From assembly GCA_023396215.1 (NCBI GenBank), contig JAEWWW010000127.1, positions 1 to 14,242 of the forward strand: DNA of 14,242 nt, read 5' to 3'. Position 1 is the stretch's first letter; every line of letters starts with the position of its first letter. The translations under genes were made by a program, and so were the position numbers. Positions 12,036 to 14,242 of the stretch are shown piece by piece. Below the pieces are notes generated by a model, which saw only the letters and a list, made by a program, of their open reading frames with translations, made no database searches and was not told the origin of the DNA. This DNA is from Bacillota bacterium (lineage in GTDB: Bacteria; Bacillota; Clostridia; Oscillospirales; Ruminococcaceae).

Positions 12036-12698
12036 TCACTGTCTGCGTTTATCACGCTTCAGTGCGATTTTGGTGCCGACCTCCTGCATAACTTGTACGA
12101 TGATTACCAGCAGCGCCACGGTAATCAGCATAATATCGGTCTGATAACGGTTGTAGCCGTAGCGGATGGCGATTGCGCCCAGCCCCCCGCCGCCGACGAT
12201 GCCCGCCATGGCCGAATACCCCAGAATGGTGGTGGTGGCTATGGCGCAGCCGACAACCAGGGAGGGTGCCGCCTCGGGAATGAGAACCTTCAAAATAATT
12301 TTAAATGGGCTTGCGCCCATAGAAAGAGCGGCCTCAATCATCCCCTTATCCACCTCTTTGAGGGAGGATTCCACCAGCCTTGCCACAAAGGGGAAGGCGG
12401 CGATGACGAGGGGTACGACGGTGGCGGTGGCCCCAATGGTGGTGCCGGTGATGGCCCGGGTAATGGGGAGCACCAAAATCAGCAGAATGAGGAACGGCAC
12501 CGAGCGCAGGATGTTGATGGTCAGGTTGAAGAACCCGTTCCACCAAGGGGTGGGGCGGATACCCTCCGGCTCGCTGACCACCAGAAGCACCCCGAGGGGA
12601 ACCCCCAGAAGATAGGCCACCGCAGTGGAAGCCAGCGTCATATAGAGGGTTTCAAGGATGCCTACGCCAATCATTTTCCAGATGGCTTCAGACCACAT
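12036..12698 (-). CDS. metI: Methionine ABC transporter permease
   Basis: This 220-aa inner-membrane permease has about five transmembrane helices. The cytoplasmic EAA coupling loop is seen as EAALSMGASPFKIILKVLIPEA (about residues 122-143), which docks on MetN. Other family marks are the early LETLYMTLAST, LRSVPFLILL and the late GGGGLGAIAIRYGYNRYQTDIM. AGGAGGTGA (12705-12713) precedes ATG 12698 by 7-9 nt. The start overlaps the 3' end of metN by 11 nt, indicating translational coupling. Confidence 0.96.
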   Translation of the reverse strand: MWSEAIWKMIGVGILETLYMTLASTAVAYLLGVPLGVLLVVSEPEGIRPTPWWNGFFNLTINILRSVPFLILLILVLPITRAITGTTIGATATVVPLVIAAFPFVARLVESSLKEVDKGMIEAALSMGASPFKIILKVLIPEAAPSLVVGCAIATTTILGYSAMAGIVGGGGLGAIAIRYGYNRYQTDIMLITVALLVIIVQVMQEVGTKIALKRDKRRQ

Positions 12699-13725
12699 CT
12701 CCGCTCACCTCCTCTACCGAAAGGCCGTAGGAACGCAGGTAGCCGATGCATTTGTCGGCCAGCGCCCTATCCTCGGGCAGTTGTAAAATCAGTTGGCCAA
12801 AGGCCTTGCCGTCGATGTCCTTCATGTCGGCGTACATGATGTTGACGGTGGCCTTGCACTCCAGTATCATGCTGGCGATGACCGGATGATAAGAAGAGCT
12901 GCCGTCAAAAACAATGCGACAACATCGTTCGCCCACAATGCTGCTAATCTGCTTGCCGTCGGGGTAAACCAGCCGCCGGGCTGCGTCGGTGGTGGGGTTG
13001 GAGAAGATATCCTCTACCCTGCCAACCTCGGCGATGCGGCTTTGGTCGATGATGGCCACCCGGTGGCAGATTTCCTCTATCACCGCCATCTCGTGGGTGA
13101 TGATAACGATGGTGATGCCCAGCCGCCTGTTGATATCCCGCAGCAGGGCCAGTATCGAACGAGTGGTGGTGGGGTCGAGAGCCGAGGTGGCCTCGTCGCA
13201 GAGCAGCACCTTGGGGTTGGTGGCAAGCGCCCGGGCGATGGCCACCCGCTGCTTCTGCCCGCCCGAAAGCTGGGAGGGGTAGGCCGCGGCTTTATCCTCA
13301 AGGCCGACCAGCTTCAGCAGCTCGGCGGCTCTGGTCTTGGCCTCGGCTTTGGGCATGCCCGCAATCTCCAGCGGAAAAAGCACGTTGCCCAGCGCGGTGC
13401 GCTGCATCAGCAGGTTGAACTGCTGAAAAATCATGCCGATTTGCTGCCGCGCCTGATGCAGCTGCCACTCAGGAAGGGCGGATAAATCCTGCCCATCCAC
13501 CAGCACGGCGCCTTCGGTGGGGCGCTCCAGCAGGTTGATGGTGCGCACCAGCGTGCTTTTGCCCGCTCCGCTGGTGCCGATGATGCCAAATACCTCGCCC
13601 GCGAAAATATCCAGCGAGATGTCGCTCAGGGCCTTGACATCCCCGGTGCTGCTTGTATAGGTTTTTGAGAGATTTTTAAGCTGTATAATCGGCGTTTTCG
13701 CTGTAAACACAGGATTAACCCCCAA
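12688..13725 (-). CDS. metN: Methionine ABC transporter ATP-binding protein
   Basis: This ATPase of the methionine importer has 345 aa from the chosen start. It contains Walker A GTSGAGKST (50-58), Q-loop FQQFNLL (100-106), signature LSGGQKQR (153-160), Walker B VLLCDEAT (173-180), and the H-loop His211. A C-terminal NIL domain (about 266-342) in this family binds methionine and inhibits transport. The start is set at TTG 13725 because GGAGG (13733-13737) lies 7 nt upstream. An in-frame ATG at 13782 would add 19 residues without homology-like character and has no ribosome binding site. It is the first gene of the operon, behind the promoter at 13824-13851. Confidence 0.95.
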   Translation of the reverse strand: MGVNPVFTAKTPIIQLKNLSKTYTSSTGDVKALSDISLDIFAGEVFGIIGTSGAGKSTLVRTINLLERPTEGAVLVDGQDLSALPEWQLHQARQQIGMIFQQFNLLMQRTALGNVLFPLEIAGMPKAEAKTRAAELLKLVGLEDKAAAYPSQLSGGQKQRVAIARALATNPKVLLCDEATSALDPTTTRSILALLRDINRRLGITIVIITHEMAVIEEICHRVAIIDQSRIAEVGRVEDIFSNPTTDAARRLVYPDGKQISSIVGERCCRIVFDGSSSYHPVIASMILECKATVNIMYADMKDIDGKAFGQLILQLPEDRALADKCIGYLRSYGLSVEEVSGDVV

Positions 13726-13786
13726 AAGATAACCTCCGTCCACTGTCTTTATGGGAGGGCTGAAAGGCGCCCCAATACCCACTAAA

Positions 13787-13805
13787 CATATTTATCATAT
13801 ATGTA
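13787..13805. promoter_or_regulatory. Operator-like palindrome in the metNIQ leader
   Basis: ACATAT (13787-13792) and ATATGT (13800-13805) are perfect 6-nt inverted arms separated by 7 nt, about 20-35 nt downstream of the -10 box. The size and AT-richness fit a dimeric repressor site. No S-box (SAM-I) or T-box signature is visible in the roughly 90-nt leader, so control by a protein is a reasonable guess. Confidence 0.35.
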
Positions 13806-13823
13806 TTCTGTGCTGCTAAAGTA

Positions 13824-13851
13824 ATTATATTACATTCTCTATATTTGTCAA
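13824..13851 (-). promoter_or_regulatory. Consensus sigma-A promoter of metNIQ
   Basis: Read on the minus strand this is perfect TTGACA (13846-13851), a 16-nt spacer and perfect TATAAT (13824-13829). The predicted start is about 90 nt before the metN TTG codon. A perfect match at both hexamers predicts a strong basal promoter that would need repression. Confidence 0.75.
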
Positions 13852-13958
13852 GTATTTCTTGTGTAACATCTATAACGGTTCGGGGGCTGAAACTTGGCAT
13901 GAATGACTGGCAAAAAACGCATAGAAAGTGAGTTTTATCGCATAACAACGCGCTGTAG

Positions 13959-13987
13959 GCCGCCGGGCCGGTTGGCGGTGGCTTTTT
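13959..13987 (+). terminator. Possible terminator-like hairpin, plus strand
   Basis: GCCGCC (13959-13964) and GGCGGT (13974-13979) pair over 6 bp (one G-U) around a 9-nt loop, with GGC and five T following. No plus-strand gene precedes it in the window, so it would belong to an unseen short RNA or be accidental. The rest of 13860-14242 holds no gene that I can support. Confidence 0.3.
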
Positions 13988-14242
13988 AGCGTATAACCTG
14001 CTATAGCATAAAGATATATGGATTTTGGGGGGAGGGAGCTATAGCCGTTTGCTATATGCGAAGCCTGCCTCTGGGGCGCTTGCATGTTTTTGCTCAATAC
14101 TGTTCTTCACCAATGATACCGTTAATTCAACCCCGCCTAAAGCCGGCTGCTCACCCCCCTGCTCCCCCTCTCGCCTTTAAAGGTTGCAGGAAACTGATGG
14201 CTTGTCGGCCGCGAAATGGGGAAATAGTGCGGGGGGCTGCGC

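Noticed and set aside
13870..14097. Minus-strand 75-codon frame upstream of metN
   Set aside because: No ribosome binding site, spans hairpins and palindromes, and the translation lacks any recognisable pattern.

Overview
The window looks like a chromosomal segment of a GC-rich (about 60 percent by eye) anaerobic Firmicute, most likely a gut-type Clostridia of the Oscillospiraceae/Ruminococcaceae kind. This rests on the gene families present (a single-domain TfoX-like protein, a DUF2752 protein, a Firmicutes-style S24 repressor), the strong GGAGG ribosome binding sites, and many short palindromic intergenic repeats. The placement is inference; no rRNA or other phylogenetic marker is present.

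Layout. (1) 120-3211, minus strand: an NAD-salvage cluster. A membrane-anchored protein of unknown function is followed 25 nt later by a nicotinamidase-like hydrolase (pncA-like). Nicotinate phosphoribosyltransferase (pncB) comes next, separated from pncA by an array of large palindromic repeats. (2) 3627-4990, plus strand: an AT-richer lipoprotein of unknown function, and a small membrane/soluble protein with two possible in-frame starts. (3) 5098-7754, minus strand: glyA followed by rarA. (4) 8250-9245, minus strand: a DUF2752 membrane protein and a small two-TM protein, set among repeats. (5) 9606-11048, plus strand: an S24-type self-cleaving repressor, a VOC (glyoxalase-fold) protein and a TfoX C-terminal-domain protein. 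(6) 11087-13725, minus strand: a complete methionine ABC importer operon metN-metI-metQ behind a consensus sigma-A promoter. The last 0.4 kb contains no convincing gene.

How the genes work together. PncA and PncB would convert nicotinamide to nicotinate and then to nicotinate mononucleotide. MetNIQ imports methionine. GlyA makes glycine and one-carbon units. RarA acts at stalled replication forks. The S24 repressor may be an SOS-type switch, and it lies divergent to the small two-TM gene with promoter-overlapping palindromes between them.

The most unusual content is non-coding. Four sets of dispersed repeats are visible. One is a roughly 160-bp hairpin element, rearranged between pncA and pncB. 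A second is a roughly 140-170-bp hairpin element in two direct copies flanking the DUF2752 gene. A third is a roughly 60-bp repeat that carries a sigma-A-like promoter with identical geometry upstream of two unrelated minus-strand genes. The fourth is a GC-rich 36-nt palindrome in four copies. I found no CRISPR array, insertion sequence with a transposase, rRNA or tRNA. No defence system is evident.
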